Positions 22,025 through 33,217 of a stretch of 64,000 nucleotides of DNA are shown here, piece after piece. Position 1 is the first letter of the stretch. Every line of letters starts with the position of its first letter. Made by a program: the position numbers and the translations under genes. This DNA is from Sorex araneus. Its lineage: Eukaryota; Chordata; Mammalia; Eulipotyphla; Soricidae. The stretch lies in contig NC_073302.1 of NCBI RefSeq assembly GCF_027595985.1, forward strand, positions 171,666,034 to 171,730,033, written 5' to 3'. Below the pieces are notes generated by a model. The model worked only from the letters and a program-made list of their open reading frames with translations. It made no database searches and was not told where the DNA came from.

Positions 22025-22487
22025 TTTTAAAAAATTTTTTATTTTTAAATGAATCACCGTGAGGTACAGTTACAGACTTACACACTTTTGTGCTTTCGTT
22101 TCACTTATACAATGATTGAGTACCCAACCAGTGCCCATTCTCCACCACCAGTGATCCCAGTATACCTCCTTCCACCCCCCCTACCCTCCCCACCCCACCC
22201 CGCCTCTGTAGCAGGGCATTCACTTTTGCTCTCTCTCCTTTTGGGTGTTGTGATTTGCAATAGAGGTATTCAGTGGCCATCATGTTCGGTCTATAGTCTA
22301 CTTTCAGCACGCATCTCCCATCCCGAGTGGGCCCTCTTTGCACCCTTTACTTGGTATTCCCTTCTCCATCTGAGCTGTCTTTTCCTCCCCACATGCGAGG
22401 CCGGCTTCCAAGCCGTGGAGCAATCCTCCTGGTATACATCTCTATTATTCTTGGGTGTAAGTCTCCCATTCTGTTACTTTATATGAA
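22025..22487 (-). repeat. L1 3' UTR fragment
   Basis: T-rich left end, GAATCACCGTGAGGTACAG, 'gtgcccattctccaccaccag', 'gggtgttgtgatttgcaata', 'ctattattcttgggtgtaag'. Matches 17.9-18.35 kb; 5'-truncated. Confidence 0.85.
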
Positions 22488-22559
22488 AATATAGAGCATT
22501 TTAATAGTTTTTCCTACTCTCAGATACATTATTGAATAAAGTCTTTATTAAAAACATAT

Positions 22560-23600
22560 TATAGATCTTGCCACAGCCTACAGTGAAGAATCCGGGCCTT
22601 TCCGGCAGGCACCACAAGCTGGAGAATGTTCCAGACCCCAGATTGGGCCAACAACACCGGGGTGCCAGACGGAGAAGGTACAGCCAGCACGCCTTCTCCA
22701 GATGGAGCCCCGGCGACATTGAACTTCTACTAACACGGCTCCAGTATTCGAGACTGGGACATCTCCAAATTGTGCGGCCATGGCTGCGCAATCTTTCCTG
22801 ATATACAAAAAATATGCTCAGGAATGGCTCTGCCACCCCTGAGCGTCCATTATCCCAGAGGCACAGAAACCAATCTCAGAACACAGCAGCTGCTGGCAGA
22901 TATATTCCTGGACTCTGAACTAAGCCCTGGCCTTGTGCAGCCCGGGGAGGGAAAGGGTTTCTGTCCCTTGGCCTTTTCTCCCCAGACAGCATAGCGACTG
23001 CCACAGTTCAGAACCAATTGGACAGAGAGGTAGGAGTTTGCAGTGATGGGATGGGATGCATGGGGAATCTTGCGATGAAGGAGGCAGAACCGGCCCTACC
23101 TCCTGCCCAAATGAGACCCCGAGCGGTCGCCCATGAACAGCTCCTCAGCTCCTGAACACCCATGATCCCAGTGCCACAGAAACCAATCTCAGAATGCAGC
23201 GGCTGCTAGCAGAAATACCTTTGGACTTAATACCAGAATTCCAAAACTGGGCAGCCGCTTTCGAGACTATGCAACATCATATGCTCTCTGTTACCAACAA
23301 TAGAAAACATACAATCTAATGAAGCCATTCCAATAGGTCTGACTGTTGGAGCAAAAATTCCAAATAATGATAGTGAGTTTCCTGTCGAAAATTGAATGTA
23401 ATCAAAGTAAGGAAAGAGCAAAGTGAAAATCATCTGCCACACAGGCAGAAGGGGAGTGGGAGGGGGGAGTATGCTGGGGTTTTTGGTGGTGGAAATGTGC
23501 ACTGGTGAAGGGATGGGTGTTTGAGCATAGTATGAGACTCGATCCTAAAAGCCCTGTAACTGTTCTCACGGTGACTCAATTAAAAAATAAATTTAAAAAA
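22560..23600 (+). mobile_element. Composite L1-tailed element, copy 1
   Basis: About 1 kb. It contains CTGGACTCTGAACTAAGCCC, 'gggaaagggtttctgtccc', 'ctgctggcagatatattcc', 'ttccaaataatgatagtgag', 'gaaaattgaatgtaatcaaag', then the L1-like end 'tggtggaaatgtgcactggt', 'ggtgactcaattaaaaaata'. Related copies are at 46.1 and 54.4 kb. No ORF of note. It ends about 280 bp downstream of the SPATA9 stop, on the opposite strand. Confidence 0.6.
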
Positions 23601-23717
23601 TACATATTATAAATACATCAGCTTATAAACTATGTTATAGAGCCTAAGCTATAAGAGAGACAATATTCTCATTCATTAAAATATCATACATCATCATATA
23701 TTACACATCATGGTTCT

Positions 23718-23723
23718 TTTTAT
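23718..23723 (-). promoter_or_regulatory. SPATA9: Candidate SPATA9 polyadenylation signal
   Basis: AATAAA on the - strand, 155 bp past the stop codon. It is the nearest such hexamer seen, and others are possible. Confidence 0.4.
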
Positions 23724-23877
23724 TTTCTTTATCATAAATATGAAGGACTAGAGAATGACATTTTAATTCTATCAGTAGTAAGTACATCCTCTCCTTTTAA
23801 ACATAACAGTCAGAATATGAAAACTACTCTCCCAGTTTGATAAGATGAAATGTCATTAGATAACTCTTAAGCCCTGC

Positions 23878-24162
23878 TCATTCATTCAGTTCAGTTGATT
23901 GGTCAAACACAGAATGTAAAACCTGGATGTTATCACACATGTTAATGACAGGAAGTTTGGGCTGAGTTGAAATATTTTCTGGCTTCTCCGGTAAGGATCT
24001 GTAAGATTTCGCTTTGATTTCTTCATCAGGAAACATAGGTTCGGAGAGCACAGGTTCAGAAAAGGCTTTTCTAGGTTTTTCACTTTCTCTGTTTTGCCTT
24101 ATGGACTCTTCTTCTTGGAATATTTTCTTTACTTTCACCAGCACAGCGTTAACACAAACTGT
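23878..24162 (-). CDS. SPATA9: SPATA9 last coding exon
   Basis: Acceptor TTTTTCATTAG|ACAGTTTGTG at 24163; stop at 23878. Encodes about 94 residues: [51 protein letters not shown] and the end [18 protein letters not shown] recognise mammalian SPATA9, a testis-expressed, probably single-pass membrane protein linked to spermatogenesis; its molecular activity is unknown. The first residues finish the hydrophobic segment started in the previous exon, so this exon encodes the tail following the membrane segment. The phase-0 junction joins cleanly. Confidence 0.92.
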   Translation of the reverse strand, partial: TVCVNAVLVKVKKIFQEEESIRQNRESEKPRKAFSEPVLSEPMFPDEEIKAKSYRSLPEKPENISTQPKLPVINMCDNIQVLHSVFDQSTELNE

Positions 24163-24677
24163 CTAATGAAAAACATTGTTTGGTAAAGTTTCTTTATAAG
24201 CCACAAAATTTATAGGTTAAAAAATGACCAATAAAATGTTTACCATTTCATCTATGGAATTCAACGTTTTCTAATGAAGCACTTCCTTTCAGGACTACCC
24301 AGCACATGACAGGTATCAAGTGATAGCTTTTGTGTTCTAAATATATCACAATAATCTACAAAGAAATTTGAAGTCTAGCACGCTTCAGTAAAGATATGTT
24401 ACATTTGTTCTGATGCCTTGTTTTACCTCTTCATTCTGATTTGATTGAAATAGTTTTATTCCCCTGATTTAGTCAAATGAAGCATTTTATGAATTTTTCC
24501 CAACATATATTAATAAAGTAGGGTTTTTTTTGGTTTATATGCTTCCCAACTTTGCTCACAGCTATGTGTAGGGCATATACATCTCAGTAAAATATTAGTG
24601 AACTAGTAGATGAAACTGATGATTCGTAGCAAACTGGTGATTTCTAAGCAAATATGATTTTTTATTTCAAGAATGCC
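24163..24677. other. SPATA9 intron, single-copy part
   Basis: Nothing recognised between the last exon and the next SINE. Confidence 0.35.
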
Positions 24678-24812
24678 ACTAAGGGCCAGCGGCATAGGAC
24701 TGCAGATAGGGTGCTTGCTTTGTGTGCGGCTGGCCCAGGTTCAATGCCCAGTACCCCATATGGTGGCCTGAGCACTGGTGTGCCACCGCTCCCCTGCCTC
24801 AAAAAAGAAAAA
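24678..24812 (+). repeat. Family A SINE, diverged and internally deleted
   Basis: 'gggccagcggcataggactgc', 'gttcaatgcccagtacccc', CATATGG then an abrupt change before the A-rich end. Confidence 0.65.
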
Positions 24813-24892
24813 AATGCTATTCAGTATCATAAGGAGTACTAAAACAAAACAGAGAAAAATAATAGGAAACTGGGAAATCACTAAGACCTGTA

Positions 24893-24898
<6 letters not shown>

Positions 24899-24940
<42 letters not shown>

Positions 24941-25101
24941 TTTTGGGTCACACCTGGCGATGCACAGGGGTTACTCCTGGCTCTGCACTCAGGAATTACC
25001 CCTGGCCCTGCTCAGAGGACCATATGGGATGCTGGGATTTGAACCCGGGTCGGCCGCGTGCAAGGCAAACGCCCTACCCGCTGTGCTATCTCTCCAGCCC
25101 C
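24899..25101 (-). repeat. Family A SINE, young, with about 40-nt poly(T)
   Basis: An unbroken T run of about 40 bases, full body, ATCTCTCCAGCCCC head complement and box B variant GGATTTGAACCC. Perfect 15-bp target duplication AGACCTGTATACTTT at 24884-24898 and 25102-25116. A recent insertion in a SPATA9 intron. Confidence 0.95.
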
Positions 25102-25267
25102 AGACCTGTATACTTTAAAGTTATTCTGAAAGTTTACTAAATATGAACATGATTGTAATACCAAATACATCAGGAAAGCAACAAGAATAATCCATGAAAT
25201 ATGAGAACACTGAAACTAATTTATTTTTCCAAATATGGAAAATTATTATTTTCTCAGGGAAATATAA

Positions 25268-25358
25268 TAGGCTTATATGGGGGGTGCTTGGGATGGAACC
25301 TGAGCCAGCTGCATGCAAAGCAAGCAACCTGCCTGCTGTACTATTGCTCTAGGTCTAA
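25268..25358 (-). repeat. Family A SINE fragment
   Basis: Only the head-proximal half: 'ggtgcttgggatggaacctg', 'agctgcatgcaaagcaagc', 'gtactattgctctagg'. Confidence 0.6.
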
Positions 25359-25732
25359 GAGACATTTTTGAATGTCAATACTTGTGCTTCAAAATATACT
25401 AGTATTTGTGTTCCCCAAGCCATACACCTGAATTATGGAATACTGAGTTAACCATGGTACAAAGATTGGAACAAAAGGATAGTTTAATAAAAACAAAACT
25501 AAAATGTGCTATCCAAAATACTCAGATTGTAATAAGCTTTATAAAAATAAAATGACATTAGTTAAGCAAATTAGGCTTTGGTGTGTTGACTTTGCTTTTC
25601 CTCAGAAAAATACATTGAGATAAAATTATCTTGTGGAGTAAGAGTATAGCACCCTGATTTGTGGATTTACAAAGCATCTTATTACATAAACTAAATACAT
25701 TTATTTCTATATTTAAATATTTGAGTACTTAC
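25359..25732. other. SPATA9 intron, single-copy
   Basis: No repeat recognised between the SINE fragment and the 96-bp exon. Confidence 0.35.
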
Positions 25733-25828
25733 CAAGTAAATTAGCATTGCATATGAAGCACACATTATACTAGTTAAGGCAGTCTTTGCTGGAAAGGAGA
25801 TTATTTCCAACAAAGAACCTTTTCTGAC
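25733..25828 (-). CDS. SPATA9: SPATA9 96-bp coding exon (membrane segment)
   Basis: Acceptor TTTTTTTCAG and donor TTG|GTAAGTACTC on the - strand, phase 0 at both ends, 32 codons. Encodes [20 protein letters not shown] then [12 protein letters not shown]. The second half, with the start of the next exon (TVCVNAVLV), forms one hydrophobic stretch of about 20 residues preceded by basic residues, consistent with the single transmembrane helix expected for SPATA9. Skipping this exon would keep the frame and remove half of the helix. Confidence 0.93.
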
Positions 25829-28800
25829 CTGAAAAAAACAGAAAACAGTTTTCTTACAGAAGTTTTTTTCTGTCAAAACATTGTTTTATTATGTTGTAAA
25901 ATGAGAAATATTTCTAAATAAAATTATCTACTTTAGATCTGCTTGTTTTTTCATCTGAAACATATACAAACGCAAAAAGAAAATTTGCATTTTCAAAATC
26001 CAAATTATTTTTTTGTATTCCCAAGGGTCCTCACTAGGGGGTGCTGCTGTGCACATGAGAAAAACAAGCTTTGAATTCATTCATTATTCATTACTAAATT
26101 ATTCACCTCCTTCAATTAAGCAAACAGCAATCAAAATCCTGAGCATTTCCTGGAGATTAATGACCTGCTTGGAAATATTAATCATGAGCCTGCTTAGGGC
26201 CAGCATTACCCGTAGATAATCATTAAACTTTGGGAAATGCTGTGTTCATATATAGCACTATTTTTCAAAAGGTAGTGTTTTACATTAATAATCTTTCAGA
26301 TGGCTCGAATTTCTGGTAACCAAGAGCTCCCGGCCTCAAACACATTAATAAGATAGATTCCATTAAGAGAATCATTTTTTTTTTTTAAGGTAACAAAGGT
26401 AGTCTGAAACAAACCACCTTTGTTGCCTTAAGCAGGAAAGGAAATGAGGGCATTAAGAAAAACATTCCCTTCTCTTCAGCAGGGAAGAAGCCCTTAACTA
26501 TGCTGCTCACAAACACCCTGGTGGCTTCAGAGAGTGCTCCAAAGGTAGACTGCAACTAATAACACCAGGTCCATGCCCAGGAAGCGTGCACATAAACTAC
26601 AAACAGTTCGCAGTGTTCACGGAAGAGTTAAAACACAGGAAACCAAATCAATGATCACAACACGAGATAGTATTGCATAGTATGTTGCAGTGTTTCTAAA
26701 GTGCCTCTGCACAAAGTATGATAACCTTTTATTGAATACTGATTGGCACTGTATCACTGTCCTGCTGTATGTACTTGTAGGATACTGCATTGTTGGCTGC
26801 TGCCACTATAAAGAACAAATGTGCTCATCATAATTTTCCTTTCTCAGGAGAATTCTGAAACCAAAAATACTAATGTAGCCTGTTAAAGGAGGTCTGGGAA
26901 ATGGGGAAGTGCCTCTTTAGTCCTTACTTTTCCAACCATACCAACTCCTACATACAGGGACATGTAGGTCCAGTTGTGGCTGATTCTCTTCATAAGTCAG
27001 CCTGGAAAATTTCCCAGAGTCCTGGCTTCTGGAAAGAGTTTCCAGGAAATGAAGCAGCTGTTGCTTTTTCCCTCTTGCTAGAGGAACAAAAATGATAGTG
27101 TTTGATTGCAGTGAATCTTACGATTAGACTACAAGGCAACAAACACACGAACAGATGTTAGGAAAAAAGCAGATACGTTCTAACAAAACGTCTCCTGGCA
27201 GAATGGGGGATTCATGGTTCTGGGGATGTATGAATGCACACTGGGAGGTCCATGTTGAGGAACTGGCACCACAGCTGATAAAAATAAGCTGTGTCTGCAT
27301 GAATGCAGAATTACCCTATTTCCTTGCATCTTCCTTTTTCAGATTTTCCCCTTCTCCTGAAAGTCACTATGACAGATTCATTTTAAAGTAAATTATGTAT
27401 TTGATATACTAGACTTCTGAAAAATAATTATATGTGTTGCCTAAGGATTACTTTAAGAAAAAATCAATAAATTTCTTCTACTCCTGTAGCAAAGCATCTC
27501 TGTAGAAAGCATATTTCCTCGAACATTTATGTGGCCACTGGCAAGTCACTGTTTTTCAATTTTATAACTCACTTGCAATACATGTTTTTCACATTATAAG
27601 CCAGTTTGTTTAATTTATGGCTTGCTATGAACAGAACTAGTGTATGGTTGAAAACTAAGGCATATAAACAGAAATTTGGTGAATCAGAGGATTTATTTCA
27701 ATTATTTTGACTCATCTAAAAAATTTAGCTTAATTTATTGTTACATTAATTTCATTTTATTTGTATCTTTAAATCTAAAGAATCCTGTATTCAGTATTTG
27801 GCTCATTTATTTTTTTAACTTTGGTATCATTACTATGTAATGTATAGATATTTGGAGAGTAAAAGATATTTTAGTTTTTAAACAACCACTAATTTTGACT
27901 GCCTCATCTCACTAAAATACCTTTTTTTTAATCTTATTTTCATTAATAATTCATTCACCAAAAAGGCAAAGTCTAATTAGTTTAGAAAATCAAGACCCAC
28001 TGAGAGATGATTAGCTGCAGTGGGGATATAAATCCACTTCTCCAGAAGGGTGCAGAATCACCTGCTCAGCTTAGCTCATGTCACTCAAGATCAATGATGG
28101 AAACCCGAGGAGTTACAGGGGAAACTAGTTTCTGTGACTAGTCCCAGAAACTGTGTAGGTACAGGGCCATGTCTGTGCTTGGCAACCCTCCATACTCAAG
28201 AGCAAAGGAAATAGCATCCAGAGTCAAGAGAGCTATTTGGCTGTTTGTTCCAGTGATAAATCTCGTGGGACTTGTTCTTGAGTAAGCTCTCTGTCATTTG
28301 GACCTGGAAACGCTTAGAGACCTGAGACTCTTGGTCAGTCTGGAGAAGTATGTCTTTAAGAGTCCGGTGGCTCTACTTTCTAGAAATTGTCCCCTTTCCC
28401 TAAGCTCTAAACTTAGATCACCCAAAATAGCCTGACAGCAGGCCGGACAAGGACCTGATATATTACTTCCTGCTATCTGTAAGGTTTCCGGTGCAAACGC
28501 CAAGCCAGTGCCCAGCTGGAAAACTTAAGAGGGGTGGGAGGGAGAGAGAAACTTTGTTTCAGTCTCAAACCTTGGTCCTAAAATAAGGAACCACAAGTTT
28601 GCTGCAGGCATTTCAAAGGCCGAATCTTTTCTTCACTCTTGCCCATCTTTTGCCTTTAGCACTCCAATAGTACAAACAGTCCTCTCTAAGGCCATTATAA
28701 GGAGGATCCTGTCACAGAAGAACTCTAGGTCCCCTGCTCTGCCTGCCAAAGTCAACAACTCTGTCTGGGGCTTGATGCGTCTTGGCTGAAGTCAGCACGA

Positions 28801-29076
28801 AGCTGATTATCTAGGTCACTGCCGCCCGGGGCAGCTTAGAGGCTCAGGAGTGGCACTATTCTGTAAATCCTGCTGCTGGGGATGCTAAAATCCCCAGCAC
28901 AAAAGTTTTTCATTCCTGGGGTCCCTTGTTTATAAAGCTTGCAATTTATCACTGCAATCTCAGCAGTGTTGATCTAGATAAATATGAGCAGCACATGACT
29001 TAGGATAGATGCAAAGGAAGTTTCTTCTCCCACCCCCCTCCTTCTTTCTCCTCTCCCTCTCAATTCCCCACCCCAT
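25829..29076. other. Repeat-poor intron stretch of SPATA9
   Basis: About 3.2 kb without any recognisable family A, B or C copy, in a window where these occur roughly every kilobase. It includes homeodomain-like ATTAAT/TAATTA patches (26090-26230, 27970-28010) and an inverted repeat at 26385-26431. Part may be constrained non-coding DNA. No exon is supported. Confidence 0.5.
26385..26431. promoter_or_regulatory. Inverted repeat with two SOX/TCF-like sites
   Basis: TTAAGGTAACAAAGGT (26385-26400) faces ACCTTTGTTGCCTTAA (26416-26431) across 15 bases. The arms are complementary except for one T/G position, which would be a wobble pair in RNA. Each arm carries AACAAAGG, a SOX/TCF-LEF-type core. 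Confidence 0.45.
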
Positions 29077-29236
29077 TTTGACCACACCTTTTCGTGGTGC
29101 TTAAGGGTCATTTTTTGGTTCTGTTCTCTGGGATCACTCCTGGCAGTACTTAAGGGACCATAAGAGATTGCCATGGATTCTAACTAGGATCTGCTTTATC
29201 CAAGTGCCTTTAACCTCTGTCCTCTCTCTCCAGCCC
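29077..29236 (-). repeat. Family A SINE, diverged
   Basis: 'ttttgaccacacctttt', 'tctgggatcactcctggcag', 'ctctctctccagccc'. Confidence 0.65.
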
Positions 29237-29445
29237 AAGGAAGGCTCTTTTAATAAGACGGCCAATTGGAAGGGCCTGAACTCAGATATCCCTGTTCACA
29301 ATGGAAATCATTGGCATCTACTTAGGTCCCTTACATCATTTGGGTCTTCAATATACTCATGCTTGGCACAATAAATATCTCAGTGCGCTAATATACACAG
29401 GACATGCATAGAGCTAGGCATCCCATCAGAAAGGCTGGCTAGGCT

Positions 29446-29631
29446 GTTTTTTTTTTTTTTTTTTTTGGCTTTTTGGGTCACACCTGGCGATGCACAGGGG
29501 TTACTCCTGGCTCTGCACTCAGGAATTACCCCTGACCGTGCTCAGGGGACCATATGGGATGCTGGGATTTGAACCCGGGTCGGCCGTGTTCAAGGCAAAC
29601 GTCCTACACGCTGTGCTATCTCTCCAGCCCC
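29446..29631 (-). repeat. Family A SINE, young
   Basis: T run of about 23, full body, box B variant GGATTTGAACCC and ATCTCTCCAGCCCC end, as in the copy at 24.9 kb. Target duplication TGGCTAGGCTGTT on both sides. Confidence 0.93.
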
Positions 29632-30349
29632 TGGCTAGGCTGTTAACTCTGTGTACATAGCACACTCCCTAACTCCTAAGAGCAGACCATTCTTTCCTGC
29701 TTCATTCAGATCACAGCAGAGAGCTGGAACTGCCATAGTCCCAGTGTGTTCTAATGAATCTGCTCCTTCCTGTGATTTTGAAGGGAGTGATCCTAGCTAC
29801 AGAAAAACTGAAGAGTTATGCAAGAAATATGTAAGGCTCTAGATAACGATGACTCTTTCCATTCTTCATCATAATCAGAGCAGTGATGAAACAGTACGTG
29901 AAGATCTTTGACACTTGCCTTCCAATGGCTAAGCAGGCCACTCACTTCCCTACGGCCAAGTCTCCCCTGTGATGCCCTCCCGGCATTCAAGTAGCACGTC
30001 CTCTGACAGCGTTCCCCCTTTCACATCTGCACATTGACTGACAGGCAGCCTGACGATGTTAGATGAAGCCAGGCTGAATCCCACTGGGTAAAAGCATGTT
30101 GTCCGTGTGGAACAGCAGCCCAGGAGCGCAGCTGCTCCATGCTGACAGATCTCAGCACAGTCTAGTACCATGGCACTCCCCTGTCTTCCAACCCCTGACC
30201 ATTACCACACCTCGTACACGGCTCTCTGTTCCTTTCATTGCCCAGGCCATTGCCTTCACTCGTATTTCTATATCTGTTGCCACAGAATCTTGTGGGCATT
30301 ATAAATTCTCTTTTTTTCCCTCGCTGCAACTTAGTTTCTTCTACCTGGC
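29632..30349. other. SPATA9 intron, single-copy
   Basis: No repeat or exon recognised. Confidence 0.35.
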
Positions 30350-30518
30350 ATCTTTTGGGGGGAGGGAACACTTAGGGGTGCTCAGTGCTTAGTCCTAGCT
30401 CTATACTCGGGGGTCACTCCTGGTGGGGCTTGAGCGACCATATATGGTACTGGGGATCAAACATGGGTTGGCCGCAAACGAGACAAGAACTTTATCGGCT
30501 GTACTATTGTTCCTGTCC
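30350..30518 (-). repeat. Family A SINE, diverged
   Basis: 'gctctatactcgggggtcac', 'accatatatggtactggg', 'gtactattgttcctg'. Confidence 0.65.
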
Positions 30519-30541
30519 TACTTGGCAATTCTGATTGGCAG

Positions 30542-30595
30542 CTTGGTACCGTGCATTAGCTCTTGGTAATTCTTGGTACGGCACATTAGCTCTTG
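30542..30595. repeat. 30-bp imperfect tandem duplication
   Basis: CTTGGTACCGTGCATTAGCT and onward repeats at 30572 as CTTGGTACGGCACATTAGCT; ordinary slippage-type duplication. Confidence 0.8.
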
Positions 30596-31069
30596 AAACC
30601 TGTTCTGGAACTGTTCCCACTTATCTCATTCCAGCTACATAGAGCGGCAAATATTCCCTAAGTAAGACAGGCTCTCTTGCCTGCACACCTCAGTAGACTG
30701 TTCTGTTCCTGGACTGAGATCTCCCATTTCTTCACCTGAAAATTTCTTCCTCTTACTATTCTGGGCTGCGGTATTGTCGCTCCAAACTTATGCCAACACT
30801 CTGGAACTCCGTGTCCCTTTCTGATGCTTCCACATTGCCCGGCACGCTTTGATCTTGTACTTGCTATACTATGCTGCCATTACTCTCTTACTTGCCTGTC
30901 ATTCTCCACAGTCCAAAACGCAAGGGGAGAACATTTATGAATCACTATAACTAAACGGTGGTTTTATATGTCAGCTTTTCAATAAATATTCATTGAATGA
31001 ATGAACAATTGAAATTATACTTCCTTGCTTCCAAATGTAACCATATTATATTAAAAGTTATTAAGAAGT
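30596..31069. other. SPATA9 intron, single-copy
   Basis: Nothing recognised. Confidence 0.3.
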
Positions 31070-31230
31070 AAGCCAGAGAGAGAGTGCAGTAGGTAAGGCA
31101 TTTGTCTTGTGTACACCTGACACTGTTTTGATCACCAGCAACAAACATGGTCCCCTAAATCCCACCAGGAGTGATCCCTGCGCACAGAACCCTGAGCATC
31201 ACTGGATGTAGCCCCAAACATACAAAATGT
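31070..31230 (+). repeat. Family A SINE, old
   Basis: 'agccagagagagagtgcag', 'gttttgatcaccagcaac', 'accaggagtgatccctgcgc', 'catcactggatgtagcccc'. Confidence 0.6.
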
Positions 31231-31359
31231 AGTAAACTTGAGGGACATATGGTTTAGGAATATGGCAGAGAAACTAATGTTGAGTCTACTTCCATACAAA
31301 ACCCTAGAAATTGTATATAATATTAAGCTCCAAATTTAATCAGAGATAATTTACAGCAA

Positions 31360-31635
31360 ATGAAGAAAGAAGGAAAGGAAGAAAGGAGGAAAAGAGGAAA
31401 GGAGGAAGGAAGGAAGGAAGGAAGGAAGGAAGGAAGGAAGGAAGGAAGGAAGGAAGGAAGGAAGGAAGGAAGGAAGGGAGGGAGGGAGGGAGGGAGGGAG
31501 GGAGGGAGGGAGGGAGGGAGGAAGGAGGAAGGAATGAAGGAAGGAAGGAAGGAAGGAAGGAAGGAAGGAAGGAAGGAAGGAAGGAAGGGAGGGAGGGAGG
31601 GAGGGAGGGAGGGAGGAAGGAGGAAGGAAGGAGTC
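31360..31635 (+). repeat. Compound (GGAA)n(GGGA)n microsatellite in two blocks
   Basis: Block 1 (about 31400-31535) is GGAA units then GGGA units, then the interruption GAGGAAGGAGGAAGGAA. Block 2 (about 31536-31635) repeats the same order and nearly the same interruption. Pure purine on the + strand, so it may adopt triplex or G-rich structures and offers arrays of ETS-core GGAA. Confidence 0.95.
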
Positions 31636-31639
31636 CTCT

Positions 31640-32528
31640 ATTCTCCTCCTAAGACTGAAAAGGGAACTTAAAGACAGAGCCTAGCATGTCAACTTATGTC
31701 CCTGAAGCTCTCGAGATGTTGCTGGAGCAATAAAATGACAGTGAGTCTTGGTTGGGAGCTTGTGCTTTAACAAGGAGGGTAGAGCTGAAACTTGGTACAC
31801 TTGAGGTAGGAATCCTAGCTCGGTTTCCATGGAAATGAGAATGGCTGGACTGCGCACTGGGTCCAGTGAAAGGCGAGAAGTGAGTTTCCACGTGGGGCTG
31901 GAATTCCCTCAGGAGAAACCAAGCCCTAGACTGGCACCACATAAAAGGGGGCTGGATTTACCCGACAACTGTAGTGCAGAAAAATCCACGTTGAACAATG
32001 AACTAACATAAAGATGTTTATTTTTAAAAATCGCCCTTGAGTAGCAACTTTCCATTAAGCCCTCCCCACTCAAATAAGAAAGAAAATTATCTACTAAAAA
32101 TGAGACATTACAGTTCAAAAGAGAAAAGTGGCATTCTAGAAATATATTTAAAAATCACTTTCAAAAAGACTATAAATGTGTGTTCAAAATGGCTAACGAA
32201 TTTGTTTTCATTTAAAAAAAAAGTCTGTAAAAACAAACAAAAAAACCAGAAATCGAGTTACACAATCAAAATGGGAAAAAGTAAAGATTGGGAGAAGGGA
32301 GGGGGGTGGATGATAAACACCAGAATCTAGAATGATAGGCCCCTTTTGGGGATGTTGGGTGGTGGGGCACACCAAACTTTCCAGGAATGATAAATCGTAT
32401 TCGGAAATTTTAAAATATATGGAGTTAAGTAAAGAGCATATTATGTTGCTCTGGAAATAACAGATGGAAATAACTGGTTGATTAGAAAATTGATTGGAGA
32501 AAATGATTCACAATGCATCAGAAAGATT
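31640..32528. other. SPATA9 intron, single-copy
   Basis: No repeat recognised; short ORFs lack splice context. Confidence 0.35.
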
Positions 32529-32765
32529 AAGGAAGGGTCTGGGATTGGCTCAGTGGCAAAAGCACCGACCATGTGAATCTGAGGCTGTGAGTCTGACCCT
32601 GCAGGACTGCCAGCAGGAGCCCGAAGAGTCCCTGCAGCTCTGCAGTTTGGGAACCCTGTGCTGCAGCAGGTTTGGAAGATCCAGCCTCTCGCCAGCCTCT
32701 CGGGGGGGACGGGGTAGTGCAGGTGAGCACAGAGACTTAAGCTTTAGCACCTGCTGCCCCCTCCC
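32529..32765 (+). repeat. Possible older tRNA-derived SINE of another type
   Basis: GGGATTGGCTCAGTGGCAAAAGC looks like a tRNA 5' half with box A, and 'gaggctgtgagtctgacc' sits where box B would be. The body differs from families A-C. It may continue at 32945-33190, beyond the inserted family A copy. Confidence 0.4.
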
Positions 32766-32779
32766 TCAAAGTGTGCATG

Positions 32780-32947
32780 CAGGGACTGAAGCAATAGCAC
32801 AGCGGGTAGGGTGTTTGCCTTGCACATGGCTGACCCGAGTTCAATTCCCAGCATCCCACATGAGCACCGCCAGGGGTAATTCCTGAGTACAGAGCCAGGA
32901 GTGACCCCTGTACATAGCCAGGTGTGACCCAAAAAGAAAAAAAAAAG
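32780..32947 (+). repeat. Family A SINE
   Basis: Complete but lacking the TATGGTCCCCTG piece of the body. AGTG(TG)CATGCAG is repeated on both sides, so it interrupts an older sequence. Confidence 0.82.
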
Positions 32948-33217
32948 TGCATGCAGCAGGACACCTGGACAGTGAGTGCCACGGATCACCCGTGTGAGTC
33001 CGGAAAGCAAGTGTGCGAGGCTGCAGCTAACGTGGGACTCTGGCAGGCAGGGGCCAACCATGACCAAGGGAGTGCACAGCCTCGGGCACTGCACAGCACC
33101 GCAGCAGCCAGCTTGGAGGGGAGGAGGCTCATCACTTCAGAGATCAAAGAAATGGCCAGGAAGGTCAAGAAAGTAGAAACCTTGGAAAGGCCCAAAGGAT
33201 GTTTGAATTTAGTTACT

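Noticed and set aside
26748-26778. Tiny family B tail fragment (CACTGTATCACTGTCCTGCTG)
   Set aside because: Only about 20 matching bases without any body; may be chance or a remnant too short to call.
31360-31671. KEGRKEGR-type open frame
   Set aside because: Translation of a GGAA/GGGA microsatellite.
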